This document shows positions 45,747 through 53,973 of a stretch of 64,000 nucleotides of DNA, in pieces; the first letter of the stretch is position 1; the number at the start of each line of letters is the position of its first letter. The stretch comes from Chlorogloeopsis fritschii PCC 6912 (lineage in GTDB: Bacteria > Cyanobacteriota > Cyanobacteriia > Cyanobacteriales > Nostocaceae): positions 102,256-166,255 of the forward strand of contig NZ_AJLN01000061.1 in NCBI RefSeq assembly GCF_000317285.1. Direction: 5' to 3'. Below the pieces are notes generated by a model. It searched no databases, was not told where the DNA came from, and saw only the letters and a program-made list of their open reading frames with translations. The translations under genes were made by a program, and so were the position numbers.

Positions 45747-47093
45747 ATGCTACAGAAGATTAATAAAAAATTCGTCGCTTTAGTAATTTTTGCCTTAACA
45801 GCTTTACTAGCTTGCACATCACAAATACAAGTACAAGGCGATGCCAAATTTCGCCAAGGGAATGTGATATTTATTCACCCAGATGGTACGAGTGCATCCC
45901 ACTGGGGTGCGGCGCGGATGCTTTACCTTGGCCCGGATGGTAGGCTGAATTGGGATCGGATGTCTAATCTTGCTGTTTATTTGGGACACATGAAAAATCA
46001 ACTTACTGCCACTTCTAACGCGGGTGCAGTAACTCACGCCAAGGGAGTGAAAGTAAACGCTGATTCCTACGGTTTAGATGAGAAGGGTAAAGCTGTGGTA
46101 GCTGCTTCTGGTAAACCTCAAACAATTATGGAAGAAGCTGTCGCTGCCAAGAAAGGAACGGCTATCATTAACTCTGGTATTATCCCCGAACCGGGAACAG
46201 GGGCATTTTCTGCCAAAACAGCAAGTCGGCTTCAATTTGCAGAAATCACTAAACAAATTGTTGAGTCTGGGGTAGATGTGATCTTGGGAGGTGGTGAAGT
46301 ATGGTATCTTCCTAAAGGAACCGTTGGCAAACACGCCACAGCTACACAAACTCGACGAGAAGATGGACTCAATTTGATAGAACTGGCTAAAAAGAAAGGT
46401 TACTCTGTTGTTTATACTCGCGATGAATTATTAAAGTTACCAGCAAAGACCAAAAAAGTTTTAGGAATTTTTGCTGCTGACGATACTTATAATGATGCAC
46501 CAGAAGAAGAGTTAAAAAAGCAGAATCTGCCGCTATACGTGCCGACTGCGCCGACAGCAGCCGAGATGTTACAAGCAACTTTAAAAATTTTGTCATCTAA
46601 TCCCAATGGTTTCTTTATCGTTTTGGAAGAAGAAGGTAGTGATAACTTCTGCAACTTTAATAATGCAGTTGGTTGCATAGAAGCAGTTAAACGCGCCGAT
46701 GATGCTGTGGGTGTGGCAATGAAGTTTATTGAGAAAAATCCCAATACTTTATTGGTAACAGCAGCAGATAGCGATGCTGGTGGATTAGAAGTGGTGGGAG
46801 TTACAGAAAAAGATTTTCCTTTAGATAAGCCTTTGCCTGCAAAAGGAGCGAATGGCGCACCCTGGGATGGTAAAGATGGCACTGCTACTTTACCGTTTGT
46901 TTCTGCACCAGACAATCAAGGAAAGCGCTTTCCTTTTGCGATCGCCTGGACGGGTTTCGGTGATTTTACTGGTTCTATTATTGCTAAAACCCATGGTTTA
47001 AATGCAGATTTACTATCAAATACCGTGGATAATACTGCTATTTATCAGCTGATGTACCAAACTCTGTTCGGAAAGGAATTACCAAAATCATAA
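45747..47093 (+). CDS. Alkaline-phosphatase-like lipoprotein lacking zinc-site histidines
   Basis: The 448-residue exported protein has a signal peptide with lipobox LLAC (Cys23) and the alkaline phosphatase superfamily order. Asp46 (IHPDGTS) corresponds to the N-terminal metal ligand, Ser90 (TATSNAGAVTHAKG) to the phosphorylated serine, and Glu296/Asp299 to the Mg and Zn1 ligands. The three histidines that hold zinc in PhoA are not there: the D-x3-H position reads Asn303 (DNFCN), ADHE reads ADSD (Ser342), and the HTG motif reads FTG (407-409). The alignment is by eye. It may use another metal or have altered chemistry, or be a binding protein. No Pho box was identified upstream. Confidence 0.82.
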   Translation: MLQKINKKFVALVIFALTALLACTSQIQVQGDAKFRQGNVIFIHPDGTSASHWGAARMLYLGPDGRLNWDRMSNLAVYLGHMKNQLTATSNAGAVTHAKGVKVNADSYGLDEKGKAVVAASGKPQTIMEEAVAAKKGTAIINSGIIPEPGTGAFSAKTASRLQFAEITKQIVESGVDVILGGGEVWYLPKGTVGKHATATQTRREDGLNLIELAKKKGYSVVYTRDELLKLPAKTKKVLGIFAADDTYNDAPEEELKKQNLPLYVPTAPTAAEMLQATLKILSSNPNGFFIVLEEEGSDNFCNFNNAVGCIEAVKRADDAVGVAMKFIEKNPNTLLVTAADSDAGGLEVVGVTEKDFPLDKPLPAKGANGAPWDGKDGTATLPFVSAPDNQGKRFPFAIAWTGFGDFTGSIIAKTHGLNADLLSNTVDNTAIYQLMYQTLFGKELPKS

Positions 47094-47124
47094 TTCCAAT
47101 CAGTTATACTATTTCACAAAAAAT

Positions 47125-49452
47125 CTAATACTTTGCTAAAACAATACTCTCAACTAAAAATAAAGTTCTCTCTAGTGATTTAATAGTGGAATTGGTGACA
47201 TCACTAGCATGATTGAGGCAATCTAGTAGTAACTTATTCGCATCCCAATACTGCTGTAGTAATTGCCACTCCTTTTCGTTAAACTGCCAATCCTGACAAA
47301 TTTGGCGATCGCTAACTATTAGATTTTGCAACTCAAGAGTCCAATTCTGTCCATTTGCTTGCCACCACTCCTTAAGAGCGATTTTATCTGTATAGGGAGA
47401 TGGAAGTTCACTCTGTAGCTGTTGCAACGATTTCTTTAAAGATGGATAGTCTTGTAATAAATCCTGCAAATCAAGAGCAAGCGCGATCGCAGATAAACGC
47501 TGGCAGAAAATATTGTCGCTCATCTTTAAACTAACACCAAGAGCATGAACTAAAGCCAAGTCTAAAGCTAAATCAACAGCTAATTTCCCAGTGAGGCGAC
47601 GATCCAAAGATACAGCCAGAGTTTGGTTGTTGGCAAGAGGATGATCGATGGGAAGATTGAGGGTAAAGTAAAAAGCACGTATACTAGCAGGTTTATAGGA
47701 TGCGCTCACACTAGAAGATTTGTGCTCTAACCAAATTAGAAATTCATATAATTTTGGAACTGAATTAGCTAAGGTATTAATTTGCTGCTTCATTAACAAT
47801 AACAATTCATCAGCTGGTTGCATCATACCTGCTGTTAGCAAAAAAACTTCCCGCCAGCGCTTCTCCCCCATTTGAGTCACAAATTTTAGTAGCGTCTGCG
47901 AATTAGCATTGGCAATAATTTCTCTAGCTGTCAAATACTCTTGAAACATCAAATGAGAAAAAGAATAAATACCTCGTGCCTGTTCTATTAATAGACCATG
48001 TTGTGCTTCAATCGCTTTCAAAACAGCCCCGCTATCAAGTTGTAAAGCTTCTATATCTACAGGTGTATGAGGAAACTGACCAAGATAATCAGCAATCAAT
48101 TGTTGAATTTTATTGTCTGAAAAAAAGTAGTCTCCTTGAGTAAAAGTAGTTGCTGCTAAATAAGAGAGTAATTTAATTTTATGTAATAACGATAAATTCC
48201 GATAAACTTCATCTCGTTTAACACCTCTTGCCTCATCCCAACGTACTAAAAGTAACTCCAAAGCTTGTTTATAAAGTTCTGAACGTAAGGTAGGAAAGTC
48301 TCCTAAAAATTGAAATACCAAACAGGTTAAATTCAATAAAATTGGTATAGTTGCTAACTCTAGAATTTGCCGATTTTCTGGCAATTCCAATTTTTGCATA
48401 AAATTATCAGCTTTAGCTCTTGCATCTGGCAGAGAATTCTTAACTACAGCCACAAACCACTTATCAATAAATACTCTAATTTGTAATAGGGTAAAATCAG
48501 CAATTTCAACTTCAGTAAATCCTTTAAATTTATACTGATAAGCAGCTAAACGACAAGTTATAATAATTCTATTTTTGTAATATTTTTCACTAAAGCTACG
48601 AATTTCCCGAAAAACTTTATCACTATCCGTATTTGTAAATTCATCTAAGCCATCTAGCAAAACTAACGCTTTACCGTGCAAAAGTATCGCAGCAAGCTCT
48701 GATTTAGAAACTCCACAATCACTAAGTTCTTGATTAATATAATTAAATAAACTAATTTGATTATTATTACTAGTATCTTCAGCAAAATTCTTTAAATTGA
48801 TAAAAATTGGTAGAGAATCGCACTGAAAATCTCTCCGTGCACAGCGAAGTGCTATTGATTGCAAAAAAGTAGTTTTTCCAGAACCAGGTTTTCCCAGTAA
48901 CAACAGCTTAGGATATTTTGAAACTGCTTCTAAACCATTAATCCGCTGTTGATGTATCTGATTGTAGCGAAAACTGTTAAATTCATTAGGATGTAAACTT
49001 TGTAACTCGCTAATTTCTAACCATCTTTGATTGGTAATTTCCTCAAAAATATTGACTTCTACATATAAATCATCTAAACCTATGGGTCGAGAAATATCCA
49101 AAAGATGTAAAGAACCACATTGAGCTTGAATTTTTTCTTGATGAGCAGACCTTGCTTTTTGCACCAAAGAATCAATATAGGCAGAATTTTCTGGTGTATT
49201 TTCAACAGATATTAATTCATTTTCAATAGTTGAATTTTCGACTATTTCTTGGGAATTTATTCCTAAAACTCGACAAATTTCATGAAAAACTTGACGATCC
49301 ACAGGTTGACCTGTAAAAAACTTCCAAATCGGTTGACGAGTATCTAAACCTACTTCTCCAGCCAGACTTTTTTGCGTTAGCTTTTTACGCTTAAAAGCCT
49401 GTTTAGCCCTTCTTATACCTTCAGCTGACGCTTTGAGCGATCGCTTTGCCAT
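47125..49452 (-). CDS. NACHT-domain STAND NTPase with N-terminal HTH-like region
   Basis: The 775-residue protein has an N-terminal helical/HTH-like region (KLTQKSLAGEVGLDTRQPIWKFF, about residues 10-75) that resembles a DNA- or partner-binding module seen in cyanobacterial NACHT proteins. The NACHT ATPase spans about 180-340, with Walker A GKPGSGKTT (187-195), Walker B LVLLDGLDEF (263-272) and sensor IIITCRL. The middle and C-terminal parts are helical (LDLALVHALGVSLKMSD, WWQANGQNW, CQDWQFNEKEWQLLQQYWD) without WD40, TPR or LRR repeats that I recognise. Bacterial NACHT proteins include anti-phage immunity factors as well as regulators; which applies here is open. It is followed by a 31-base gap to the convergent phosphatase-like gene. 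Confidence 0.88.
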   Translation of the reverse strand: MAKRSLKASAEGIRRAKQAFKRKKLTQKSLAGEVGLDTRQPIWKFFTGQPVDRQVFHEICRVLGINSQEIVENSTIENELISVENTPENSAYIDSLVQKARSAHQEKIQAQCGSLHLLDISRPIGLDDLYVEVNIFEEITNQRWLEISELQSLHPNEFNSFRYNQIHQQRINGLEAVSKYPKLLLLGKPGSGKTTFLQSIALRCARRDFQCDSLPIFINLKNFAEDTSNNNQISLFNYINQELSDCGVSKSELAAILLHGKALVLLDGLDEFTNTDSDKVFREIRSFSEKYYKNRIIITCRLAAYQYKFKGFTEVEIADFTLLQIRVFIDKWFVAVVKNSLPDARAKADNFMQKLELPENRQILELATIPILLNLTCLVFQFLGDFPTLRSELYKQALELLLVRWDEARGVKRDEVYRNLSLLHKIKLLSYLAATTFTQGDYFFSDNKIQQLIADYLGQFPHTPVDIEALQLDSGAVLKAIEAQHGLLIEQARGIYSFSHLMFQEYLTAREIIANANSQTLLKFVTQMGEKRWREVFLLTAGMMQPADELLLLMKQQINTLANSVPKLYEFLIWLEHKSSSVSASYKPASIRAFYFTLNLPIDHPLANNQTLAVSLDRRLTGKLAVDLALDLALVHALGVSLKMSDNIFCQRLSAIALALDLQDLLQDYPSLKKSLQQLQSELPSPYTDKIALKEWWQANGQNWTLELQNLIVSDRQICQDWQFNEKEWQLLQQYWDANKLLLDCLNHASDVTNSTIKSLERTLFLVESIVLAKY

Positions 49453-49711
49453 AGTTTTGAGAACAATACTTTACACTTAATAAGCCATATAATAAATTAT
49501 ACTAAACATAAATTTAAAATCAAGTCAAAACAAAGTTAAAATCAAGCTATAAACAAGCTTAAAGAATTTTAAGTACGCAATATCACTTAGTCTTTTATAA
49601 GAAATATACAAAAGCTTAGATGAACTCAACATCTACAAATTTGGATCGTTTGCTAATTGTGCGGAAATATTCTCTGTTCCCTTAATTTCTGCAAAAATAA
49701 TTATCATACTA

Positions 49712-49726
49712 TGATAATAGTTATCA
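49712..49726. promoter_or_regulatory. Zur (FurB) box
   Basis: TGATAATAGTTATCA matches the cyanobacterial Zur consensus TGATAATNATTATCA at 13 of 14 fixed positions. It lies 93 bases before the WD40 gene and directly before the remnant of a cobW-type gene. Repression under zinc-sufficient conditions is expected from the known Zur regulon. Confidence 0.8.
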
Positions 49727-49736
49727 TTAACGATAA

Positions 49737-49826
49737 AAACCTAATGAAACCCGTAAAAATGAACTCGTCTTTATTGGTCGCAATCTAGACGAAGCTAAAC
49801 TCAAAGAGGATTTCGGGCGTGTTTAG
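49737..49826 (+). pseudogene. C-terminal remnant of a CobW-family GTPase/metallochaperone
   Basis: The frame reads NETRKNELVFIGRNLDEAKL followed by KEDFGRV and a TAG at 49824-49826. This is the typical last strand and helix of CobW/COG0523 proteins (RNELVFIGRNLDEAKL). The rest of the gene is missing, with an in-frame stop at 49734 directly upstream. It sits immediately after the Zur box, where zinc-regulated cobW genes are usual. The tail still carries AAAGAGGA, which serves as the ribosome binding site of the overlapping WD40 gene. Confidence 0.75.
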
Positions 49827-50901
49827 TTTAAAAAACAACAACCAAGGCGACTTTCAATACTCTTGGCGGGGGTCGCTTTTAGATTATATAACAGCCATGA
49901 CTTGGTCGCCTGATGGTACGACCTTAGCTGTCAGTTCTGCTGCTGGCGAGGTAGCTTTATTGGCTGTGGAAACACAAGAACTCAGGTTTCTACAAAGTAG
50001 CTGTGGACTTTCTATTGATTGCCTGTCTTTTTCAAAAGATGGGCAATTTCTTGCTGCTGGGGGACAGGATGGGCAAGTAAAAATCTGGGGTTTAGTTGAG
50101 GAAAAGCCCGAACTAGTTACTGCTTTGAACAATGCCCCTGCTTGGGTTGATCGCATGGCGTGGAGTCCCACTCAAAATCAACTAGCCTTTAGCTTGGGGC
50201 GCAATGTACAAGTGTGGGATGCAGATATTGGTGATATTGCCACGAACCTCAATTTTGACAACTCCTCAGTGCTAGATATAACCTGGCATCCTGATGGTCA
50301 GCGGTTAACAGTAGGAGGCTATCAGGAAGTTAAAATTTGGAATAGCCAAGATTGGAACGACACTCCCTATCTACTCATCATTGGTTCGGCAAGTGTGGCG
50401 ATCGCCTGGTCAGGTGATGGGAAATACATCGCTTCCGGTAATATGGATAGGACAATCACCGTTTTAGAGTGGGAGAACCCAGAACCTTGGGTAATGCGTG
50501 GCTTTCCTGGGAAAATTCGCAAATTGGCATGGTCGCAAGTACCAAGTAAAATCGGCACTCCTATGTTAGCTGCTGCCAGTATGGAAGGTGTTATAGTTTG
50601 GCAAAAGCATGAGGATGAATCGATTGGATGGGAAGGGCGAGTTTTGCCAAAACATGAAAGTGTGGTGCAATCTCTGCAATTTCAACCTCACAGTCTCTTA
50701 CTAGCCTCTGCTGGGGAAGATGGCTTGGTTTGTCTATGGCAGCGTGCTAAAAAACTAGCCCAAGTTCTCAATGAAGGCGTGGATGGTTTTTCTTGCCTAT
50801 CCTGGCATCCTCAAGGACATCAACTAGCTGCTGGGGGACAAAGTGGCGAACTGCTAATTTGGGCAAAAGGTTCGCGCGCTCAAGGATTTGGACGCCGTTG
50901 A
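49819..50901 (+). CDS. WD40-repeat protein under Zur box
   Basis: The 360-residue protein consists of about seven WD40-type blades (for example AMTWSPDGTTLAVSSAAGEV, CLSFSKDGQFLAAGGQDGQVKIWG and SLLLASAGEDGLVCLWQ), which should form one beta-propeller without signal peptide. The start is a GTG at 49819 with AAAGAGGA 9 bases upstream. It overlaps the stop codon of the cobW remnant, so it was probably once translationally coupled to that gene. The Zur box upstream implies regulation by zinc. WD40 proteins act as scaffolds; in cyanobacteria some accompany CobW proteins. A role in zinc handling is inferred from context only. Confidence 0.85.
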   Translation: MFSLKNNNQGDFQYSWRGSLLDYITAMTWSPDGTTLAVSSAAGEVALLAVETQELRFLQSSCGLSIDCLSFSKDGQFLAAGGQDGQVKIWGLVEEKPELVTALNNAPAWVDRMAWSPTQNQLAFSLGRNVQVWDADIGDIATNLNFDNSSVLDITWHPDGQRLTVGGYQEVKIWNSQDWNDTPYLLIIGSASVAIAWSGDGKYIASGNMDRTITVLEWENPEPWVMRGFPGKIRKLAWSQVPSKIGTPMLAAASMEGVIVWQKHEDESIGWEGRVLPKHESVVQSLQFQPHSLLLASAGEDGLVCLWQRAKKLAQVLNEGVDGFSCLSWHPQGHQLAAGGQSGELLIWAKGSRAQGFGRR

Positions 50902-50964
50902 TCGCACTATCAGGATTTATGCAGCCGCGCATAAAGAATGGAGCATTAAATTATGAGAGGTTAT

Positions 50965-50996
50965 AGATCCCCGACTTTTTAAAAAAGTCGGGGATC
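50965..50996. terminator. Palindromic repeat/bidirectional terminator (copy 2 of AGATCCCCGACTT family)
   Basis: AGATCCCCGACTTTTT and AAAAAGTCGGGGATCT form a long perfect stem with almost no loop. It lies between the convergent WD40 and ABC permease genes and has T runs on both strands, so it can terminate both. The same arms occur at 31282-31314. Confidence 0.7.
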
Positions 50997-51039
50997 TGAA
51001 CAACTGAACTTTTCTCTTCTGCCTTCTGCCTTCTATCTT

Positions 51040-51918
51040 CTACTTCCCCCGTTTGAATTTGGATAATAACCTAACTGAATGATTTACCAATTCAGGTCGA
51101 GTTAAAATGCCACCAGAAGGACTAAAAAGCAGTACCAGCAAAAATAGTACGGATGATACTAGGACAATAGCAGGGCCAGATGGGATATTACGGTAGTAAC
51201 TGATGTACACGCCTATAATACTTGCAAGCATTCCAATGACTGCCCCCAATCCCATCATGTGATGTAATTCCTTGACCAGGAGATAGGATGTAAGGGCAGG
51301 CCCCACTAGCAGTGCAATTACCAAAATGACTCCGACTGCTTGCATACTGGCAATAATTGTTAATGTAACTGCTGCCATAAAGCCAAAATGAATGGTCTGA
51401 ATCGGCAAGCCCATCGCCCTAGCGCCAGTTTTATCAAAAGTATAGAATAGCAATTCTTTATAAAAAAGCTTGACTGCAACTAGAATTACGGCGGTAATAA
51501 TCAACGTTCGATAAATGTCATTCATCGTCACTCCCAGAATATCTCCAAATAAGAAGCTATCTAGGTCAAGCTTGTTTTTGAGTACTGTAATCAGCGTTAC
51601 TCCTAAAGCAAAAAAGCTCGAAAAAGTCAGCGCCATAGCAGCATCTGCTTTGATATGAGATTGGGAACGAATCCAGGCAATTAAGAACGAACCCAAAATA
51701 CCAGAACAAAAGGCTCCAATTAAAATATCTATTCCTAAAAAGAAGGATATGGAAAGTCCGGGTAATACGCAGTGAGCAATCACATCACCCAGAAGAGCCA
51801 TGCGCTGGACTATCAAATAACTCCCCACCACCGGACAGAGAATACCAATTAGGATGCCGATCGCGAGTGCGTTCCGCATAAACTCGTAGCTCAGGGGTTG
51901 TAATAGCAAATCCAGCAT
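51040..51918 (-). CDS. Metal (Zn/Mn) ABC transporter permease
   Basis: The 292-residue permease of the ABC-3 (ZnuB/MntB) family has about eight to nine helices, with landmarks VVGSYLIVQRMALLGDVIAHCVLPGL, KADAAMALTFSSFFALGV, FLFGDILGVT and VGVILVIALLVGPALTSYLL. It forms the channel for the ATPase encoded upstream. The gap to that gene is 227 bases and is filled by a tandem repeat. Zinc is favoured by the Zur-like box of the divergent promoter; manganese remains possible because the families are hard to separate. Confidence 0.9.
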   Translation of the reverse strand: MLDLLLQPLSYEFMRNALAIGILIGILCPVVGSYLIVQRMALLGDVIAHCVLPGLSISFFLGIDILIGAFCSGILGSFLIAWIRSQSHIKADAAMALTFSSFFALGVTLITVLKNKLDLDSFLFGDILGVTMNDIYRTLIITAVILVAVKLFYKELLFYTFDKTGARAMGLPIQTIHFGFMAAVTLTIIASMQAVGVILVIALLVGPALTSYLLVKELHHMMGLGAVIGMLASIIGVYISYYRNIPSGPAIVLVSSVLFLLVLLFSPSGGILTRPELVNHSVRLLSKFKRGK

Positions 51919-51973
51919 ATAAAAAAGAATTCTGAATCCAGAACCCAGATTAACAAAAAAAGGTTGTTCCTAA

Positions 51974-52139
51974 ACCGTAAAGTGGGCACGATCACAACGT
52001 AACAATAAGAGTTTGAGGAAACTGCAGCAGTGCCCACCCTACAAAAATTGCACTCAACCGTAAGGTGGGCACGAGCACAACGTAACAATAAGAGTTTGAG
52101 GAAAATGCGGCAGTGCCCACCCTACAAAAATTGCACTCA
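51974..52139. repeat. Tandem pair of 83-bp repeats, GGTGGGCA family
   Basis: The units at 51974-52056 and 52057-52139 are identical apart from about five positions. Each starts with ACCGTAA(A/G)GTGGGCAC and ends with GTGCCCACCCTAC and AAAAATTGCACTCA; the GTGGGCAC/GTGCCCAC parts pair as a hairpin. On both sides, at 51949-51974 and 52145-52170, is a 26-bp direct repeat (ATTAAC, seven A, one differing base, GTTGTTCCTAAA). Its right copy is the 3' end of the ATPase gene. Confidence 0.85.
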
Positions 52140-52145
52140 AGTGAA

Positions 52146-52889
52146 TTAACAAAAAAACGTTGTTCCTAAATCCTGAAATTGATTTTGTAAAGCTGTACCG
52201 TAAGCTCGTTGTAAATTCTCTTGTGTCATTACTTGCTGTGGCAAGCCATCACAAATTACGCGTTGATTGAGTAGCAACAATCGGTCTAACTGTGTTAACG
52301 ATTGTCCCCATTCGTGAGTACTAACCAACAGAATTTTGCCTTGCGATCGCAACTCGGCGAAAATTTCCAAAATAATTGTCTCAGTTTTTTTATCAATACC
52401 TGTAAACGGCTCGTCGAACAAGAATAATTCTGCTTGTTGAGCCAGCGATCGCGCCAGGAATACTCGTTGCTGCTGTCCTCCAGATAGTTCTCCAATCCGA
52501 CGATGACGCAGGTGCAACATTTCTACCCTTTCTAGAGCCGCTTTGACAATTTCTTCGGCGGCACGGTTTGGGCTGCGAAACCAACCCAAGGAACGAGTTC
52601 GTGCCATCATCACTACATTCCAGACAGTGATTGGAAAGTCCCAATCAATTAGCGATCGCTGCGGTACATAGGCTACTTTTTCTAGTTGCCGATGCAAAGG
52701 ACAGGTGCAATATTGCACAGTGCCACTAATGCTAGGAATTAAACCAAGCATTGCTTTCAGTAGCGTGCTTTTACCTGCGCCATTTGGCCCAATAATCCCG
52801 ACTAGCTGTCCGGGTTCGACACGAAAACTCACCCGATCTAGTCCTAGCACTCCCCGGTAATCGACAGCTAATTCTTGAACCTGTAACAT
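52146..52889 (-). CDS. Metal (Zn/Mn) ABC transporter ATP-binding protein
   Basis: The 247-residue ATPase has Walker A GPNGAGKST, signature LSGGQQQRVFLARSL, Walker B LFLFDEPFTGID and the switch His in VSTHEWGQSL. The block RSLIDWDFPITVWNVVMMAR is typical of the zinc/manganese family. It drives the permease encoded downstream on the same strand. Its final codons lie inside a short sequence that is duplicated beyond the repeat. The start codon faces the divergent substrate-binding protein gene. Confidence 0.92.
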   Translation of the reverse strand: MLQVQELAVDYRGVLGLDRVSFRVEPGQLVGIIGPNGAGKSTLLKAMLGLIPSISGTVQYCTCPLHRQLEKVAYVPQRSLIDWDFPITVWNVVMMARTRSLGWFRSPNRAAEEIVKAALERVEMLHLRHRRIGELSGGQQQRVFLARSLAQQAELFLFDEPFTGIDKKTETIILEIFAELRSQGKILLVSTHEWGQSLTQLDRLLLLNQRVICDGLPQQVMTQENLQRAYGTALQNQFQDLGTTFFC

Positions 52890-52907
52890 GAACTATGTAA
52901 ATAAGAA

Positions 52908-52922
52908 CGATAATCATTATAT
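52908..52922. promoter_or_regulatory. Zur-like box in divergent metal-transporter promoter
   Basis: CGATAATCATTATAT matches the Zur consensus TGATAATNATTATCA at 11 of 14 fixed positions, with the inner ATAAT-N-ATTAT perfect. It lies in the 66-base gap between the divergent ATPase and substrate-binding protein genes and could control both. The Mn or Fe regulators have different but related boxes, so assignment to Zur is not certain. Confidence 0.55.
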
Positions 52923-52955
52923 TCTGAAAGATGATGTTTGCAGCCGATAAGAAAT

Positions 52956-53948
52956 ATGTACACCACTTCTCATCGAATCTGGCGAGCCATAACCTTAGTT
53001 ATAACTTTCGGTTTACTTAGTGCCTGCGCTCAATCACCTCCTACTAGTGAAACTAGTTCTCTTAACTCTACCGCCAGTCCTGCTGCTAATGGTAAGCTTT
53101 TGAAGGTAGTTGCTACTACCACAATCCTGTGTGATATCACAAGACAAATAGCGGCGAATACAGTTGATCTGCGTTGTTTGCTTAAACCTGGAGTAGACGG
53201 TCACACCTATCAACCAGTTCCCGAAGACCGTAAGGCAATAGAAGACGCTAACCTAATTTTTTACTCTGGGCATAACTTTGAGCCAGAATTAATCAAGCTC
53301 ATTAAGGCAACATCTAACCCTGCTCCCAAAGTGGCGGTTGCAGAAGAAGCTGTTCCCAACCCGCAACAGTTTGAAGAAGATGGGCAAACAGAAGACGATC
53401 CCCACGTTTGGCAAAACGCTGAAAATGGCGCTCGGATGGTAGAAGTAGTTGAGACACACTTGGCAAAGTTAGTACCTGCCAATACTGAGTTATATGCCAA
53501 AAATGCCAAAGCTCTGAGTACAGAACTACTTCAGATTCATAGTTGGATAAAGTCTCAGATTGCCACCATCCCTCAGTCATCTCGAAAACTGGTGACAACT
53601 CATGATGCTTTTGGATATTACACCTCAGCTTATAACATTCCAGTGGAAGGAGCGCTTCAAGGTGTGAGTACAGAAGAAAAACCGACAGCGGCACGAGTTA
53701 AAAAATTAGTTGATTCAGTTAAAAATTCTCAAGTTCCAACTATTTTTGCTGAAGTTACTGTTAATCCCAAATTGCTGGAGACAGTTGCAAAAGAAGCAAA
53801 CGTCAAAATTTCTGATCGCGAACTTTATTCTGATAGTTTAGGAGAACCCGGTTCAGACGGTGATACTTATCCAAAAATGTTAATTGCTAATACTAAAACA
53901 ATTGTGGAAGGGCTGGGCGGACAATTTACGGCTTTTCAAGGAAAGTGA
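52956..53948 (+). CDS. Metal (Zn/Mn) ABC transporter substrate-binding lipoprotein
   Basis: The 330-residue protein starts at MYTTSHRIWRAITLV; the signal peptide ends in LLSAC, so the mature protein is a lipoprotein. The cluster A-I metal-binding fold shows the ligands His in DGHTYQPVPED, His in DDPHVWQN, His in THDAFGYYTSAYN, and Asp/Glu near the C-terminus (GSDGDTYPKM). Three His plus Asp fit TroA/ZnuA-type proteins better than MntC, which has Glu in place of the third His. There is no His-rich loop; instead an acidic stretch (EEDGQTEDD) precedes the second ligand. It is divergent from the ATPase and permease genes. Confidence 0.9.
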   Translation: MYTTSHRIWRAITLVITFGLLSACAQSPPTSETSSLNSTASPAANGKLLKVVATTTILCDITRQIAANTVDLRCLLKPGVDGHTYQPVPEDRKAIEDANLIFYSGHNFEPELIKLIKATSNPAPKVAVAEEAVPNPQQFEEDGQTEDDPHVWQNAENGARMVEVVETHLAKLVPANTELYAKNAKALSTELLQIHSWIKSQIATIPQSSRKLVTTHDAFGYYTSAYNIPVEGALQGVSTEEKPTAARVKKLVDSVKNSQVPTIFAEVTVNPKLLETVAKEANVKISDRELYSDSLGEPGSDGDTYPKMLIANTKTIVEGLGGQFTAFQGK

Positions 53949-53973
53949 GGAAATTAATAGCTTGCTTTTGTGG

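Noticed and set aside
47125..49452. Part of a multi-gene defence island
   Set aside because: Apart from one NACHT gene and an isolated Uma2 protein there are no restriction, CBASS, retron or toxin genes close by, so an island is not supported.
51974..52139. CRISPR-like tandem repeat
   Set aside because: There are only two long, nearly identical units joined directly, with no spacers and no cas genes nearby; it is a tandem duplication.
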